From Nitrospirales bacterium (GTDB lineage: Bacteria > Nitrospirota > Nitrospiria > Nitrospirales > UBA8639), in assembly GCA_031315915.1 (NCBI GenBank), contig JALDRK010000029.1:1-48014 (forward strand): a stretch of DNA of 48,014 nucleotides, in the 5' to 3' direction. The notes below the pieces were generated by a model. It was given only the letters and a program-made list of their open reading frames with translations. It searched no databases and was not told the origin of the DNA. The translations under genes were made by a program, and so were the position numbers. This document shows positions 16,511 to 25,246 of this stretch, piece after piece (position 1 is the first letter of the stretch; each line of letters begins with the position of its first letter).

Positions 16511-17533
16511 ATGTCTCGCGCTATGTGTTCTCTCAAAACTCTTGGCATTCTGATCTCCCTATCGCTTACTTGCGGAGTTCAATCCGCCTGGCCGTTCTCG
16601 ATTAGCGAACCGAAACCTCTCAGTGTGCACGAGGCCGGCCAGCACATTCCGGTGGTCTTGGAATTAAAAGATCTCCCCGGCGTGACCAAGGTCAATTATT
16701 ATTGGTATAGGGAAGATGAAGATATGCTGCAGGAATTAGTTGAACAAAAACTGGCTCTTGTCGCAACGGCAACAAGTACCCCTCCTTTTGGCGGCAGTAT
16801 CCTGATTCCCCAAGAGGCTATCGGCATCTATCGATTGCTGGCGGTGGCCGAACAGGGAGGCCGGCAATCCCAGGTGGCGCTTCTGGCGATCTTCGATGAA
16901 ATTCTGATCAACATCCAACCCAAGGGCCAACTTCTGGAAATCGATTTTCAAACGGATAAACCCCTCCGGTTAGGACGGGCCGGAATGTCCCAGGTATATG
17001 ACCAGGTAGACTTTTTGGGAAAGACCCTTGCTCTGCCGGTTATTGGACGATTCTCGGATGGCATCACCCGTGCGATCCGTCGACATACAGCAGGCACGAC
17101 TTATCAATCAGCCAATGAAAACATTATCACCGTTGACCAGGACGGAGTCCTTCGATTAACGGGAAATGGAGAAACGTCTCTCACGGTGAAAAATGGCGAT
17201 CAAGAAGCCACGCTGGGCATTCTGGTGGAAGTGGATGACACACCCAATCGCCCGCCGGTTTCCGATCCGGGCACCACTCAAATGGTCTCTGCAGGGGAAC
17301 GCGTGACCTTAAACGGGCTCAAGAGTTACGATCCCGACGGAGGTTCACTTCAGTACTACTGGTCGCAGGTGCGCGGCAGCAAGGTTCCGTTGCTCGATCC
17401 GTATTCGGCGCAAGCCAAATTCCTGGCCCCGTTGGTGGCGGAAGAACGAACCTTCCGTTTTAAACTCCGAGTCACGGATATCCGAGGGGCCGACAGTTTG
17501 CCCACCTATGTCGACGTATTGGTTAGTCCTTAG
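16511..17533 (+). CDS. Exported protein with Big-type and PKD/K319L-like domains
   Basis: A signal peptide (about residues 1-28, LGILISLSLTCGVQS) precedes about 310 residues of beta-sandwich character. The central part (about 170-240) contains a Big_2-like strand pattern (DGVLRLTGNGETSLTVKNGD). The C-terminal part (about 248-340) is a K319L/PKD-type domain with VSAGERVTLNGLKSYDPDGG, then YYWSQVRG and FRFKLRVTDIRGADSL. Such domains mediate adhesion or protein contacts at the cell surface or in the periplasm. GAGGTAG lies 7 nt before the ATG. The gene stands alone between divergent and convergent neighbours; its specific role is unknown. Confidence 0.75.
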   Translation: MSRAMCSLKTLGILISLSLTCGVQSAWPFSISEPKPLSVHEAGQHIPVVLELKDLPGVTKVNYYWYREDEDMLQELVEQKLALVATATSTPPFGGSILIPQEAIGIYRLLAVAEQGGRQSQVALLAIFDEILINIQPKGQLLEIDFQTDKPLRLGRAGMSQVYDQVDFLGKTLALPVIGRFSDGITRAIRRHTAGTTYQSANENIITVDQDGVLRLTGNGETSLTVKNGDQEATLGILVEVDDTPNRPPVSDPGTTQMVSAGERVTLNGLKSYDPDGGSLQYYWSQVRGSKVPLLDPYSAQAKFLAPLVAEERTFRFKLRVTDIRGADSLPTYVDVLVSP

Positions 17534-17582
17534 CCGCAAGTGAACCGGCACATCCGGCTGGACATACGTGAATTACCACATC

Positions 17583-17601
17583 CTCTTTTCGTAAGAGTTT
17601 T
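17583..17601 (+). terminator. Small terminator-like hairpin after the PKD gene
   Basis: CTCTT (17583-17587) and AAGAG (17593-17597) pair around a TTCGT loop and are followed by TTTT (17598-17601). The stem is short, but the place is right: 50 bp after the stop codon and between convergent genes. Confidence 0.35.
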
Positions 17602-17615
17602 AAAGTAGCCGGGAC

Positions 17616-17918
17616 CTATCCTCCGGCCATCGCTCCCACAATTAACAATGGCTCATCCCCTCTGGCCACCGGTTCAGGAAGGGGAGTATCGGGGGATTCA
17701 TGCGAGAAATCCTGCTCACATGCGAAAAATCTGATAAACGGCCGTCGCCGTTTGGTGACCTGGTCGCGGATCGTCCCCCGCAGCATGGGAAAACGGACTT
17801 CAAGGGCGTCGAGGACCGACCCTTGCGTCACCTGGCCGGAGATATCAAGCGCCACCTCCCCATCGATGCGGGCGAGCGTCCGCAGATGGGCCGGAAGCAC
17901 AACCCGAATCGTGTTCAT
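17616..17918 (-). CDS. MoaD/ThiS-family ubiquitin-like protein
   Basis: A 100-residue beta-grasp protein starting [16 protein letters not shown] and ending in the di-glycine tail GAMAGG. It carries the family pattern [15 protein letters not shown] near the start and [14 protein letters not shown] in the middle. The exposed GG is what sulfur-carrier proteins use for adenylation and thiocarboxylation. The start ATG (17916-17918) overlaps the stop of the BNR-repeat gene by 4 nt (ATGA), so the two are translationally coupled and must act together. No MoeB/ThiF-type activating enzyme or molybdopterin gene is nearby, so a role in molybdopterin or thiamine synthesis is not supported by context. Confidence 0.8.
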   Translation of the reverse strand: MNTIRVVLPAHLRTLARIDGEVALDISGQVTQGSVLDALEVRFPMLRGTIRDQVTKRRRPFIRFFACEQDFSHESPDTPLPEPVARGDEPLLIVGAMAGG

Positions 17919-19093
17919 GGTAACGCCTGGACTTCCACGGACAACACGGGTGGAAGATCCCGGACAATGGACGTCCAGGTGCTCCCTGAATCGGCCGATG
18001 CATACACCTGCCCCCCTGTCGTGCCAAAATAGACGCCGCACGGATCGAGCGAATCCACGGCCATCGCGTCGCGCAAGACATTGAGATAGCAGTTTTGTTG
18101 CGGCAATCCTTTTGTCAGCGCCTCCCACTCGTTTCCGCCTGTCCGACTGCGGTAGACACGCAATTTTCCGTCCGGCGGATAGTGTTCTGAGTCGCTTTTG
18201 ATCGGGACAACGTAGATGGTATCCGGCTCGTGCGCGTGCACGGCAATAGGAAATCCGAAATCGGAAGGTAAGTCTCCGCTGATTTCGTGCCATGACTCGC
18301 CTGCATCGTCACTCCGCATGACGTCCCAGTGTTTCTGCATGAACAGCACATGGGGACGAGAGGGATGCATGGCGATGCAATGCACACAGTGACCGACTTC
18401 CGCATGAGGATCGGGAAGTTCCATCTGGGATTTCAATCCGCGATTGACCGGCCGCCACGTCTTGCCGCCATCATCGGTACGAAAGGTCCCGGCCGCCGAA
18501 ATAGCCACAAAGATCCGTTCGGGATCACCGGGATCAAGAATGATGGTGTGCAGGCACATCCCGCCGGCCCCCGGTTGCCAGAGATGGCCTTTTGCGCTCC
18601 GCAAGGCGGGAACCTCCTGCCACGTCTGCCCGCCGTTGATTGAGCGGAACAAGGCCGCATCTTCCACTCCGGCATAGACCGTATCCGGATCGGTCAGTGA
18701 CGGTTCGATGTGCCATACGCGCTTGAACTCCCAGGGATGCTGCGTGCCGTCGTACCACTGATGCGTCGTGAGGGGTTTGCCGGTTTCGGAAGACGTATCG
18801 TATACGAAATTATTGCTCATGCCTCCAGGGGGGTCGTAGGGATCCGGCATTTTCTCGCCGCCTGGCGTCTCCCAAGTCTTGCCGCCATCATCGGAACGTT
18901 GAATGATCTGCCCGAACCAGCCACTGGACTGCGACGCATACAGTCGATTCGGATCGACAGGAGATCCTTTGAGGTGATACAGCTCCCAGCCTCCAAAGTG
19001 AGGACCATTCACATCCCACCGTTCACGCTTGCCGTCCGACGTCAGCACAAACGCACCTTTACGTGTTCCAACCAGTACTCGTACCCCACTCAT
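17915..19093 (-). CDS. BNR/Asp-box repeat beta-propeller protein (sialidase-like fold)
   Basis: A 392-residue protein with at least six Asp-box motifs of the S-x-D-x-G-x-T-W type: [45 protein letters not shown] and ASADSGSTW. These mark the blades of a beta-propeller. No signal peptide is seen, so it should be cytoplasmic. It is annotated in many genomes as a glycosyl hydrolase, but I do not see the Arg triad of a real sialidase, so enzymatic activity is doubtful. A Shine-Dalgarno sequence (AAGGAG) precedes the ATG. The MoaD-like gene overlaps its end by 4 nt. A TGTCGATTT element lies about 75 bp upstream. Confidence 0.8.
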   Translation of the reverse strand: MSGVRVLVGTRKGAFVLTSDGKRERWDVNGPHFGGWELYHLKGSPVDPNRLYASQSSGWFGQIIQRSDDGGKTWETPGGEKMPDPYDPPGGMSNNFVYDTSSETGKPLTTHQWYDGTQHPWEFKRVWHIEPSLTDPDTVYAGVEDAALFRSINGGQTWQEVPALRSAKGHLWQPGAGGMCLHTIILDPGDPERIFVAISAAGTFRTDDGGKTWRPVNRGLKSQMELPDPHAEVGHCVHCIAMHPSRPHVLFMQKHWDVMRSDDAGESWHEISGDLPSDFGFPIAVHAHEPDTIYVVPIKSDSEHYPPDGKLRVYRSRTGGNEWEALTKGLPQQNCYLNVLRDAMAVDSLDPCGVYFGTTGGQVYASADSGSTWTSIVRDLPPVLSVEVQALP

Positions 19094-19165
19094 ACCTTAC
19101 TCCTTTCTGAAGATGATGATGATCGTCGCAGAAATTTTTCATCAATGAACCCCTTTTTCAGTCTA

Positions 19166-19174
19166 AAATCGACA
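19166..19174 (-). promoter_or_regulatory. TGTCGATTT element upstream of the BNR gene
   Basis: The minus strand reads TGTCGATTT here, about 73 bp before the BNR gene start. It matches the -35 part shared by the better sites at 21317-21342, 24811-24837 and 25759-25784, but there is no CGA at the expected 16-17 nt distance. It could be a weak or decayed ECF-sigma site. Confidence 0.3.
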
Positions 19175-19279
19175 CGACATTAATGTACCCATGATTGGAA
19201 GGGTCATTTCCCCTAACATGCCGGTCAACCTGTTGCCCCGGCATCAATTGTCGGGAGTCTTGCGAGAGGTCATCGAACA

Positions 19280-19765
19280 TTATTGCCGCGCATAAGCTTG
19301 CTGTAACCGTTTAATGTCAATCTTGTTCATTTGAAGTATGGATTTCATGACTCGATTTGTTTTCTCCGGATCGTTGTCTTGCATCATCTCGCCCACCTCG
19401 GTAGGCACGATTTGCCACGACAGCCCATATTTGTCTTTCAGCCAGCCGCACTGTCCTTTTTCACCGCTTTCGGAAAGTTTCTCCCATAGCTCGTCAATCT
19501 CTTCTTGCGACTTGCAGTTCACGATGAACGAGACGGCTTCGCTGAATGTGAAATGCGGGCCTCCGTTCAACGCCATAAACTCCTGCCCGTCGAGTTCGAA
19601 TGTCACGGTCATCACCGTTCCCTTCGGTCTTCCGGAGACATTGGCCCCTTCCTCTCCATAGCGAGTGATGTTTCCAACCTTCGAATTCTTGAAAATCGAC
19701 ACGTAAAACTTCGCCGCCTCTTCGGCTTTGTCATCGAACCACAAGCATGGGGTGATTTTTTGCAT
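19280..19765 (-). CDS. VOC-superfamily PhnB-like protein
   Basis: The 161-residue protein starts [20 protein letters not shown] and carries the PhnB/'3-demethylubiquinone methyltransferase' VOC pattern: [20 protein letters not shown], a [15 protein letters not shown] segment and [16 protein letters not shown]. The fold is a bleomycin-resistance/glyoxalase-type beta-alpha-beta module. The methyltransferase label used for this family is historical and I do not adopt it. A C-terminal helix ([19 protein letters not shown]) is typical of the group. It is the last minus-strand gene of the ECF-associated cluster, 75 bp after the DUF899 gene. Substrate unknown. Confidence 0.8.
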   Translation of the reverse strand: MQKITPCLWFDDKAEEAAKFYVSIFKNSKVGNITRYGEEGANVSGRPKGTVMTVTFELDGQEFMALNGGPHFTFSEAVSFIVNCKSQEEIDELWEKLSESGEKGQCGWLKDKYGLSWQIVPTEVGEMMQDNDPEKTNRVMKSILQMNKIDIKRLQQAYARQ

Positions 19766-19840
19766 ACCGTTTTGCTCCTTTGACGACAGAATCTATTTTC
19801 TTGTTCGGTTGGAACTCCCCGCGCCGGATTTCAGAAATAT

Positions 19841-20536
19841 TTACACGTACCGATCATGGTGGCGAACCCAGTCCATCGTCGCATCGGAAGGTTCATCTCT
19901 CCCTTTGGGCACGAGATCCAGCCAATTGTAGGCGGCGTTCAACATATCCAATCCGCGGGCATACGTTGAATAGGCATGAAAAACATCGGAATCATGTCGG
20001 TAGAAAAAACTCGCGCCGGGCATTTCATCACTCATAAAATGCCCATCCGTGTAATTATAGAACGCCTGCCCTGCACGTTCGTCTTCTTCCGAAAAGGAAA
20101 CTCCGAAATCAAAATTGAAGTCGGACCCTTCCGAAGAGACCCAGGTAAAGGTCCAGCCCATTCGTGCTTTAAATTGCTCAATCTTGGTTATGGGAGCCCG
20201 CGAGACCACCACAAACGTCACGTCACGGTGGGCCAAATGAATCGGGATGCCTTGAAAGCCATCTGCCCAAAACGAACAACTTTTGCAGCCTTGCTCCCAG
20301 TCGGGGCCGAGCATGAAATGATACATCGCAAGCTGCGTTCTTCCATCAAAGAGGTCTCGCAAGCTCTCTTTTCCTTTAAGGCTCTCGAACACATATGGTT
20401 TTTCAATTCTCCGCCATGGCAGCGCGCGGATCTGCGCGGTCATCGTATCCCTCATTCGGGTGAATGCCTTCTCTTTCACAAGAAGGGATTTCCGAGCTTT
20501 TATCCATTCATCGTGTGAGACAACTTTGTTTTTCAT
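19841..20536 (-). CDS. DUF899 thioredoxin-fold protein
   Basis: A 231-residue protein with the DUF899 signature: VSHDEWIKARKSLLVKEKAF at the N-terminus, FDGRTQLAMYHFMLGPDW in the middle, then GCKSCSFWADGF with a C-x2-C pair at the place of a thioredoxin-like active site, HRDVTFVVVSRAP, and a C-terminal ARGLDMLNAAYNWLDLVPKG segment. It has no signal peptide. Members are often near YCII/DGPF, VOC and SDR genes controlled by ECF sigma factors, as here. A thiol-redox function is plausible but not shown. The start has a CAGGAGAG-type ribosome-binding site. Confidence 0.85.
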   Translation of the reverse strand: MKNKVVSHDEWIKARKSLLVKEKAFTRMRDTMTAQIRALPWRRIEKPYVFESLKGKESLRDLFDGRTQLAMYHFMLGPDWEQGCKSCSFWADGFQGIPIHLAHRDVTFVVVSRAPITKIEQFKARMGWTFTWVSSEGSDFNFDFGVSFSEEDERAGQAFYNYTDGHFMSDEMPGASFFYRHDSDVFHAYSTYARGLDMLNAAYNWLDLVPKGRDEPSDATMDWVRHHDRYV

Positions 20537-20767
20537 GGCAACTCTCCTGGCCTATTGATGAACAAGGAGGGGGATTCCCTGCGGTGATCGGGATAATCTT
20601 TTCATGCAAAGCCGCATTTCTTCCAGGCTCCCCAAAGCGTCCTTCCGGCGCGGCTTACCAACCCGCCAAGTTTGGCTGGGGGATGAATGCGCTGATATTC
20701 ATCTGACCGCAATAGGCTGACCGCTATCAGCTCAAACGACCCTCTCTGGGTTATCTCTGATCAGCGA

Positions 20768-21235
20768 TTAGCCACAGGCTTTCTGCGCCGACTGTCGTAT
20801 CTCCTCAGGACTTATGTCTCGAATATGTGTGGCGACCGACCAATGATGGCCAAAGGGGTCTTCGAGTTTCCCATACCGATCGCCCCAAAACGTGTCTTCG
20901 AGTGGCATGGTGACTTTCGCTCCCGCATTGACGGCCTGCGCAACGAACGCGTCAACATCTTCGACATAGAGATGAAGAGTGACTGGCGAACCCTTCAAGG
21001 TCTTCGGCCCGAATCCGCCCCAGTCGGGAAATTCGTCGACCAGCATCACTGCGGAATCACCGATCCGAATGTGGGCATGGATTATTTTGCCTTGCGGGTC
21101 TGGAAGCCGAGCCAATTCCACGGCATTGAATGCCTTCTTGTAGAATTCAATGGCATCCTCCGCGCCGGCGCAAATCAAATGTGGCGTTACGGTGTGCATT
21201 CCATCTGGAACAGCCTTGACCTGCGGTGTCGTCAT
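20768..21235 (-). CDS. VOC-superfamily protein (PhnB/glyoxalase-like)
   Basis: The 155-residue protein has a VOC module: HTVTPHLICAGAEDAIEFYK, then KIIHAHIRIGDSAVMLVDEF, VTLHLYVEDVDAFVAQAV and DTFWGDRYGKLEDPFGHHW. The DPFGH-W end is the most conserved part and supplies metal-binding residues in relatives. Its gene lies downstream of the best-matching ECF-type promoter (21317-21342), 82 bp before the ATG at 21233-21235, so it is likely part of the ECF42 regulon. Possible roles are detoxification or binding of small organic compounds; no specific substrate can be given. Confidence 0.8.
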   Translation of the reverse strand: MTTPQVKAVPDGMHTVTPHLICAGAEDAIEFYKKAFNAVELARLPDPQGKIIHAHIRIGDSAVMLVDEFPDWGGFGPKTLKGSPVTLHLYVEDVDAFVAQAVNAGAKVTMPLEDTFWGDRYGKLEDPFGHHWSVATHIRDISPEEIRQSAQKACG

Positions 21236-21316
21236 CGTCAGAACTCCTTTCTGGTAAAAAAGTTGTCTATGAGCCTCACGGACCGATTGACCCGACTGAA
21301 ACGGCTCTATCTATTT

Positions 21317-21342
21317 GTCGAAATGGCCTCGCGAAATCGACA
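21317..21342 (-). promoter_or_regulatory. Candidate ECF42 promoter of the VOC gene
   Basis: On the minus strand TGTCGA (21342-21337), continued as TGTCGATTT, is followed after exactly 16 nt by CGAC (21320-21317). As I recall, published work on ECF42 sigma factors gives a -35 of TGTCGA and a -10 beginning CGA. The same arrangement occurs at 24811-24837 and 25759-25784 in front of other genes of this cluster. Confidence 0.6.
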
Positions 21343-21368
21343 TGCTCCCTTTTCCTTTTTTGGGGAGA

Positions 21369-21725
21369 CTAATCCGCCGGCAGCCCCCCGATCTCCAACA
21401 CCGGCCGGATTTCGACCGTGCCTACTCGTGCCCCTGGGATTTCTGCGGCAATACCCATTGCCTCATCCAGATCCTTGGCCTCGATGAGGAAGTATCCGCC
21501 CAGTTGTTCGCGCGTTTCTGCAAACGGACCGTCGGTGACGAGACGTTTCCCATCCCGTATCCGAATGCTGGTCGCCATCGTGATCGGATGCAGAGGAGCG
21601 GCCGCCAAATATTTCCCTTCAGCTTTGAGCCGGCGGGCAAGCTGTGTGGATTCCTCATAACACTTTTCCCGTCCGGCTTCGTCCCACGCCTGATCGGTAC
21701 CGTAACTAAGCAGCATATACTTCAT
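21369..21725 (-). CDS. YCII/DGPF-domain protein
   Basis: The 118-residue protein starts MKYMLLSYGTDQAW and contains the eponymous DGPF at residues 65-68 in VTDGPFAETREQLGGYF, then a C-terminal VRPVLEIGGL-type strand. YCII-fold proteins have a ferredoxin-like barrel with a conserved His/Asp; in DGPF members the D-G-P-F turn lies in the pocket. They are the standard genomic companions of ECF42 sigma factors. It is one of four paralogues in this cluster and is closest to the one at 24872-25246, which shares LAGYFLI/LGGYFLI, AKDLDEA and PGAR-GTVE-RP--EI-GLP. Confidence 0.88.
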   Translation of the reverse strand: MKYMLLSYGTDQAWDEAGREKCYEESTQLARRLKAEGKYLAAAPLHPITMATSIRIRDGKRLVTDGPFAETREQLGGYFLIEAKDLDEAMGIAAEIPGARVGTVEIRPVLEIGGLPAD

Positions 21726-21830
21726 TGGTATCCCTCCATGAGGAAATTGAAGGCCGGCATCAAAAACATAAAGCTGTTTAAAAAGATGGAATGTTTAGAT
21801 ATGTTGGTGTCGATCCGTCTGTTTTCGTTA

Positions 21831-22742
21831 TTAGCGATAGCCGGTGACGTCGGCAGGCTTGCCTGCATCCTGTACTTCGGTCATGTAACTCCAGGCATCG
21901 GGTTGACTGCCGTCCAGATCGGTGAAACCGTATATTTTCGCCAACTGCCCGCTGGACAACGATTTTGCGTTCCAGCGCGACACATTAGGGTCTTGCGCAA
22001 GTGCGGCCACTGCCCGGCCGATGAACGCCGGGCTCTCGGAAATGGCGAAGTGGGGTTGGGTCGTGGTCGCGTCACGCCAGTTCGATTCACTCACCCCGAA
22101 GGCTTCGAGCATGGCCTCGGATCGTAGCCAACCCGGAGTCAGCGACACCGCCGTAGCGCCATGTGGCTTCAACTCATGCCCCAAGGCGAACCCCATTCGA
22201 AGCACGGCGGCCTTAGCCAGATCGTAGAAGAAGGAGTTCCGATAGTTGACCTCGTTATACTCGACGGTTCCGTCATTAACCTCGACCACCAGACCGCCTG
22301 GGATTCTGATGAGCAGCGGTATCGCGAAGTGGCTGGTGATGGCGTGTGTGTCCACCGCCAATCGCAAGGTGTGCAACCCATAGCCCAGATCCGATTCCCA
22401 GACCGCCTTGTTCCACTCGATCCTGGCCGCTCCAAAGATGTCGTTCACGAGAATATGCAGCGCGCCCTGCTCACCCTTGATGCGAGACACCAACGCATGC
22501 ACCTCATCGGGCACAAGGTGGTCCACCCGGACCGCGATCCCGCGGCCGCCGGCCTCATCCACGAGAGCAGCCGTCTCTTCGATCGTTTCCGGCCGGTTCA
22601 TTTCCGACCGTCGGAACCCGCTTGTCCGCCCGGTGCAGTAAACAGTCGCTCCAGCCGCACCGAGCTGCACCGCGATCCCACGTCCCGCTCCTCGGGTCGC
22701 TCCGGCGACCAATGCGACTTTGCCTGCCAACGATGTCTTCAT
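21831..22742 (-). CDS. Short-chain dehydrogenase/reductase (SDR)
   Basis: A 303-residue NAD(P)-dependent oxidoreductase of the classical SDR fold. The cofactor motif is VALVAGATRGAGRGIAVQL (G-x3-G-x-G near residues 15-21). CTGR after the second strand suggests NADP preference, and the catalytic Y-x3-K is present in FFYDLAKAAV. The usual NNAG after strand 4 is replaced by VNDIFG, and the catalytic Ser position reads EVNDGT, so the active site departs from the classical tetrad. The extended C-terminus (SYMTEVQDAGKPADVTGYR) is typical of a subgroup that I know from clusters with ECF sigma factors. Substrate unknown. Confidence 0.82.
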   Translation of the reverse strand: MKTSLAGKVALVAGATRGAGRGIAVQLGAAGATVYCTGRTSGFRRSEMNRPETIEETAALVDEAGGRGIAVRVDHLVPDEVHALVSRIKGEQGALHILVNDIFGAARIEWNKAVWESDLGYGLHTLRLAVDTHAITSHFAIPLLIRIPGGLVVEVNDGTVEYNEVNYRNSFFYDLAKAAVLRMGFALGHELKPHGATAVSLTPGWLRSEAMLEAFGVSESNWRDATTTQPHFAISESPAFIGRAVAALAQDPNVSRWNAKSLSSGQLAKIYGFTDLDGSQPDAWSYMTEVQDAGKPADVTGYR

Positions 22743-22917
22743 GGTCTGTTCTTTAAAAGCCTCTCACACCCGAGTGACGCCGAGCCGCGAAGCCGCTTCG
22801 GCTTGAAAAATCGGTTTATAAACCCCTTGCCCCGGCACTTGCGATCTCAGGTAGAGACCTGAGACTCCGTTGGCTTCCAAAAACAAGGAGGAGTTATCCG
22901 TCCTATATCTAATCCGG

Positions 22918-23517
22918 CTATTGTTTTCTGGTATACGTGATCTCCATCATCTTCATTTCCTGTCCGCCGTGGTGTGTCCCCCACATGTCAAACGTCTGGG
23001 TATTGCTGTCGACAATCTTCCACACCGCACGATGCGACATATGACCTCCACCCGGTTCGGCGTGTTGACCCTCCAGCGTGATGGTTTTGCCATCGGCACT
23101 CGCCGTGCCTTCCATCATGAATATCCCCGTGCCCATCGTATCGATCCAGACGGTGACATATTTTTTTCTGACGTTGTCGTAAGCGTCGATTCCAATCCCG
23201 GAGTAAGGTTGGCCCATCATTTCTCCGGTGAATTTCTGTTTGAGAAAACGCCCGTCCAGCAACATTTTCATTTCCGCCGAGCCGGTGGATTCCATCGGCG
23301 GCTTGTCTGGTTCCATCCAGGACTTGGTTTTGGTCGTCCAGCTCCCGGCCAGGCTGGCAAACAACTTATGCGGCTCGCCGGGCATAGCCAGTTTTTTATA
23401 CATCTCCATCATGGCCTGCGGGTCCATGTGCTTTTCGCCATTTGTGTCTGCAGCCTGGGCAGGGGACATCGTCACGAATAGGCACAAACAGGTGAGAGTG
23501 ATCAATGGAAAACGCAT
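22918..23517 (-). CDS. Exported DUF1579-family protein
   Basis: With the ATG at 23515-23517 the protein has 199 residues and a clean signal peptide (MRFPLITLTCLCLFVTMSPA, then QA before the cleavage point at ADT). A strong AGGAGG lies 6 nt upstream, which decides this start over the longer frame from 23568. The mature part shows the DUF1579 pattern: HKLFASLAGSWTTKTKSW, then STGSAEMKMLLDGRFLKQKF, YSGIGIDAYDNVRKKYV and a lipocalin-like run of strands. It would sit in the periplasm or be secreted. A TGTCGATTT element about 70 bp upstream hints at co-regulation with the ECF cluster. Function unknown. Confidence 0.8.
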   Translation of the reverse strand: MRFPLITLTCLCLFVTMSPAQAADTNGEKHMDPQAMMEMYKKLAMPGEPHKLFASLAGSWTTKTKSWMEPDKPPMESTGSAEMKMLLDGRFLKQKFTGEMMGQPYSGIGIDAYDNVRKKYVTVWIDTMGTGIFMMEGTASADGKTITLEGQHAEPGGGHMSHRAVWKIVDSNTQTFDMWGTHHGGQEMKMMEITYTRKQ

Positions 23518-23585
23518 AGATACCTCCTTGTGGTTAAGCGATGAATACTTTCGACAAAAAATTGTCATACGGTTTTCGATGTCTC

Positions 23586-23594
23586 AAATCGACA
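23586..23594 (-). promoter_or_regulatory. TGTCGATTT element upstream of the DUF1579 gene
   Basis: The minus strand reads TGTCGATTT at 23594-23586, about 70 bp before the start codon. At the expected distance only CGTA is found (17-nt spacing), so the -10 half is imperfect. A second TGTCGA at 23556-23551 has no partner. Confidence 0.4.
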
Positions 23595-23841
23595 GCTCCT
23601 CCGTCCCGGTTTCCTAATATAAAATCGCAAGAATTACGCCATTCGGTACCCGTCTGAGAATCAAGCAAGGTTGAATAAAATTGGAATTGTAAGGTTCTGT
23701 TCCCTGATTCCTCTTTTGAAAAATTTACAATGTCGTGTATTTATTACCATGTCCTCCGTTGGGTTGAGACTAAATTTAATCTTAAGCAACAATTTTTCTC
23801 ATTGATGACAAAACTCGATCCGTCCGTGAAATGGTTCGTGA

Positions 23842-24264
23842 TCAATCTGGAAAGACCCATTGAGGATTCCATGCAATTTCCCACAAATGTCCATCCGGAT
23901 CTTGGAAGAAGCCTGCATAGCCACCCCAGAATGTGTCTTGAGCGGGTTTAACGACTTTGGCTCCGGACATTTCGGCCTGCTTCATGACTGCGTCAACCTC
24001 ATCCTTCGACGCGACATTGTGCCCCAGGGAAAACTCCGTGGGGCTGGGTAGATTAAGAGAAACCGTAGAGTCATGTGCAAGGCTTTCACGTGGCCACAGT
24101 GCCATCTTCAAGCCGCCTTCAAGGTCAAAGAAAACGACCGCGCCGTGTTCAAACTCCGTGCCCACAATGCCTTCGGTTTGTAGGCCAAGACCGTCCCGAT
24201 AGAACTGGAGTGACCTCGTGAGGTCGTCAACACCAATGGTGATAACAGTAATGCGTGGTTTCAT
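23842..24264 (-). CDS. VOC-superfamily glyoxalase-like protein
   Basis: With the ATG at 24262-24264 (MKPRITVITIG, preceded by GAGGATA) the protein has 140 residues. It shows a full VOC module: VDDLTRSLQFYRDGLGLQ, FEHGAVVFFDLEGGLKMALW, KDEVDAVMKQAEMSGAKV and DTFWGGYAGFFQDPDGHLWE. The final PDGHLWE provides a metal-binding Glu in relatives. It lies 44 bp downstream of a YCII/DGPF gene on the same strand, so the two probably share the promoter at 24811-24837. Likely role: small-molecule binding or detoxification. Confidence 0.83.
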   Translation of the reverse strand: MKPRITVITIGVDDLTRSLQFYRDGLGLQTEGIVGTEFEHGAVVFFDLEGGLKMALWPRESLAHDSTVSLNLPSPTEFSLGHNVASKDEVDAVMKQAEMSGAKVVKPAQDTFWGGYAGFFQDPDGHLWEIAWNPQWVFPD

Positions 24265-24308
24265 GAGCGGTATCCTCGAGAGACATAACAATATTGGTCT
24301 AATGCCCC

Positions 24309-24737
24309 CTACTTCTCCTTCGCGGCTATCTTCGCGCGTAGGCGTTCTTCTTGCTCCCTCAACTCAGGCGTGAACTCCTCCCCGAAGTCCTCGGCCTCGA
24401 ACACCTGGCGAATTTCGATCTCGGACGCCCCCTGATGAGGATTGGGGCAGCGCTTGACCCATTCGATCGCTTCTTCTTTCGACTTTACCTGCCATAGCCA
24501 AAAACCGGCTATTAGCTCTTTCGTCTCGGCAAATGGGCCGTCGATCACAGTCCGCTTGTTCCCGGAGAACTTGACGCGCGCGCCCTTCGAGCTTGGCTGA
24601 AGCCCCTCGCCAGCCAGCATCACGCCGGCTTTCACCAGCTCTTCGTTGAACTTGCCCATTTCGGTGAGGAGTTGCTCGCTCGGCATCACACCGGCTTCCG
24701 AGTCCTTGGTTGCCTTAACGATAATCATAAATCGCAT
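24309..24737 (-). CDS. YCII/DGPF-domain protein
   Basis: The 142-residue protein starts MRFMIIVKATKDSEAGVMPS and has DGPF at residues 66-69 in VIDGPFAETKELIAGFW, then KSKEEAIEWVKRCPNPH and EIEIRQVFEAEDFGEEF. The ATKDSEAG and CPNPH features mark the longer 'YCII-related/PhnB-linked' DGPF subtype, different from the three ~120-residue paralogues here. A candidate ECF42 promoter (24811-24837) lies about 75 bp upstream, and a VOC gene follows after 44 bp. Presumably it is a small regulator-linked enzyme; the reaction is unknown. Confidence 0.87.
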   Translation of the reverse strand: MRFMIIVKATKDSEAGVMPSEQLLTEMGKFNEELVKAGVMLAGEGLQPSSKGARVKFSGNKRTVIDGPFAETKELIAGFWLWQVKSKEEAIEWVKRCPNPHQGASEIEIRQVFEAEDFGEEFTPELREQEERLRAKIAAKEK

Positions 24738-24810
24738 CGCTCATTCTCCTTTGTTTTTGTGATTGAAACTGTGTGTCTATTTAGTTTCACAACCGGGTTC
24801 TCTCGACTTT

Positions 24811-24837
24811 GTCGAACAGAGGCCCGAGAAATCGACA
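24811..24837 (-). promoter_or_regulatory. Candidate ECF42 promoter of the YCII-VOC operon
   Basis: On the minus strand TGTCGATTT (24837-24829) is followed by CGAC at 24814-24811, with a 17-nt spacer between the hexamer and CGAC. The site is 74 bp before the ATG of the YCII gene at 24309-24737. Confidence 0.58.
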
Positions 24838-24871
24838 TACGCCAGAAATCGTTTTTAACAGCCTTGCCCGA

Positions 24872-25246
24872 TCATAAACATTCGTGAGTCGGCAGACCGG
24901 ATATCTCGATCAACGGTCGCACCTCGACGGTACCGATGCGTGCCCCTGGAACCCTAACGGCGATACTCGTCGCCTCATCAAGATCCTTGGCGTCGATCAG
25001 GAAATACCCCGCTAGCTGCTCGCGTGTCTCCACGAACGGACCGTCCGTGACCATCGGTTTGCCTTCGCGAACCTGCACAAGGACCGCGGTCGACGCGGGT
25101 TGGAGCGGCGAAGCACTGAGATACTGTCGTTTGGCATGAAGCTGGTGCGTCAGTTGCACGGATTCATGCAGCATTTCCTTGCGCGTGGTCTCGCTCATTT
25201 TGCCAAAAGCGTCTTCATCGTGGTGAACCAGCAACAGGTATTTCAT
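24872..25246 (-). CDS. YCII/DGPF-domain protein
   Basis: With the ATG at 25244-25246 (MKYLLLVHHDEDAFG, preceded by AGGGGAATTC) the protein has 124 residues. DGPF is at residues 68-71 in VTDGPFVETREQLAGYF; the C-terminus reads VRPLIEISGLPTHECL. The His-His-Asp-Glu start (VHHDEDAF) is characteristic of this subgroup. It lies between two other DGPF genes and 111 bp downstream of the one at 25358-25711. No TGTCGA site is seen directly before it, so it is probably read from the promoter at 25759-25784. Confidence 0.88.
   Translation of the reverse strand: MKYLLLVHHDEDAFGKMSETTRKEMLHESVQLTHQLHAKRQYLSASPLQPASTAVLVQVREGKPMVTDGPFVETREQLAGYFLIDAKDLDEATSIAVRVPGARIGTVEVRPLIEISGLPTHECL

Noticed and set aside
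19218..19244. Inverted repeat ATGCCGG/CCGGCAT between the VOC gene and the BNR gene
   Set aside because: No T-run and no repeated use elsewhere; a 7-bp stem with a 13-nt loop is not enough to call a site.
23551..23556. Second TGTCGA (minus) upstream of the DUF1579 gene
   Set aside because: No CGA at 16-17 nt and no TTT after the hexamer, unlike the accepted sites.
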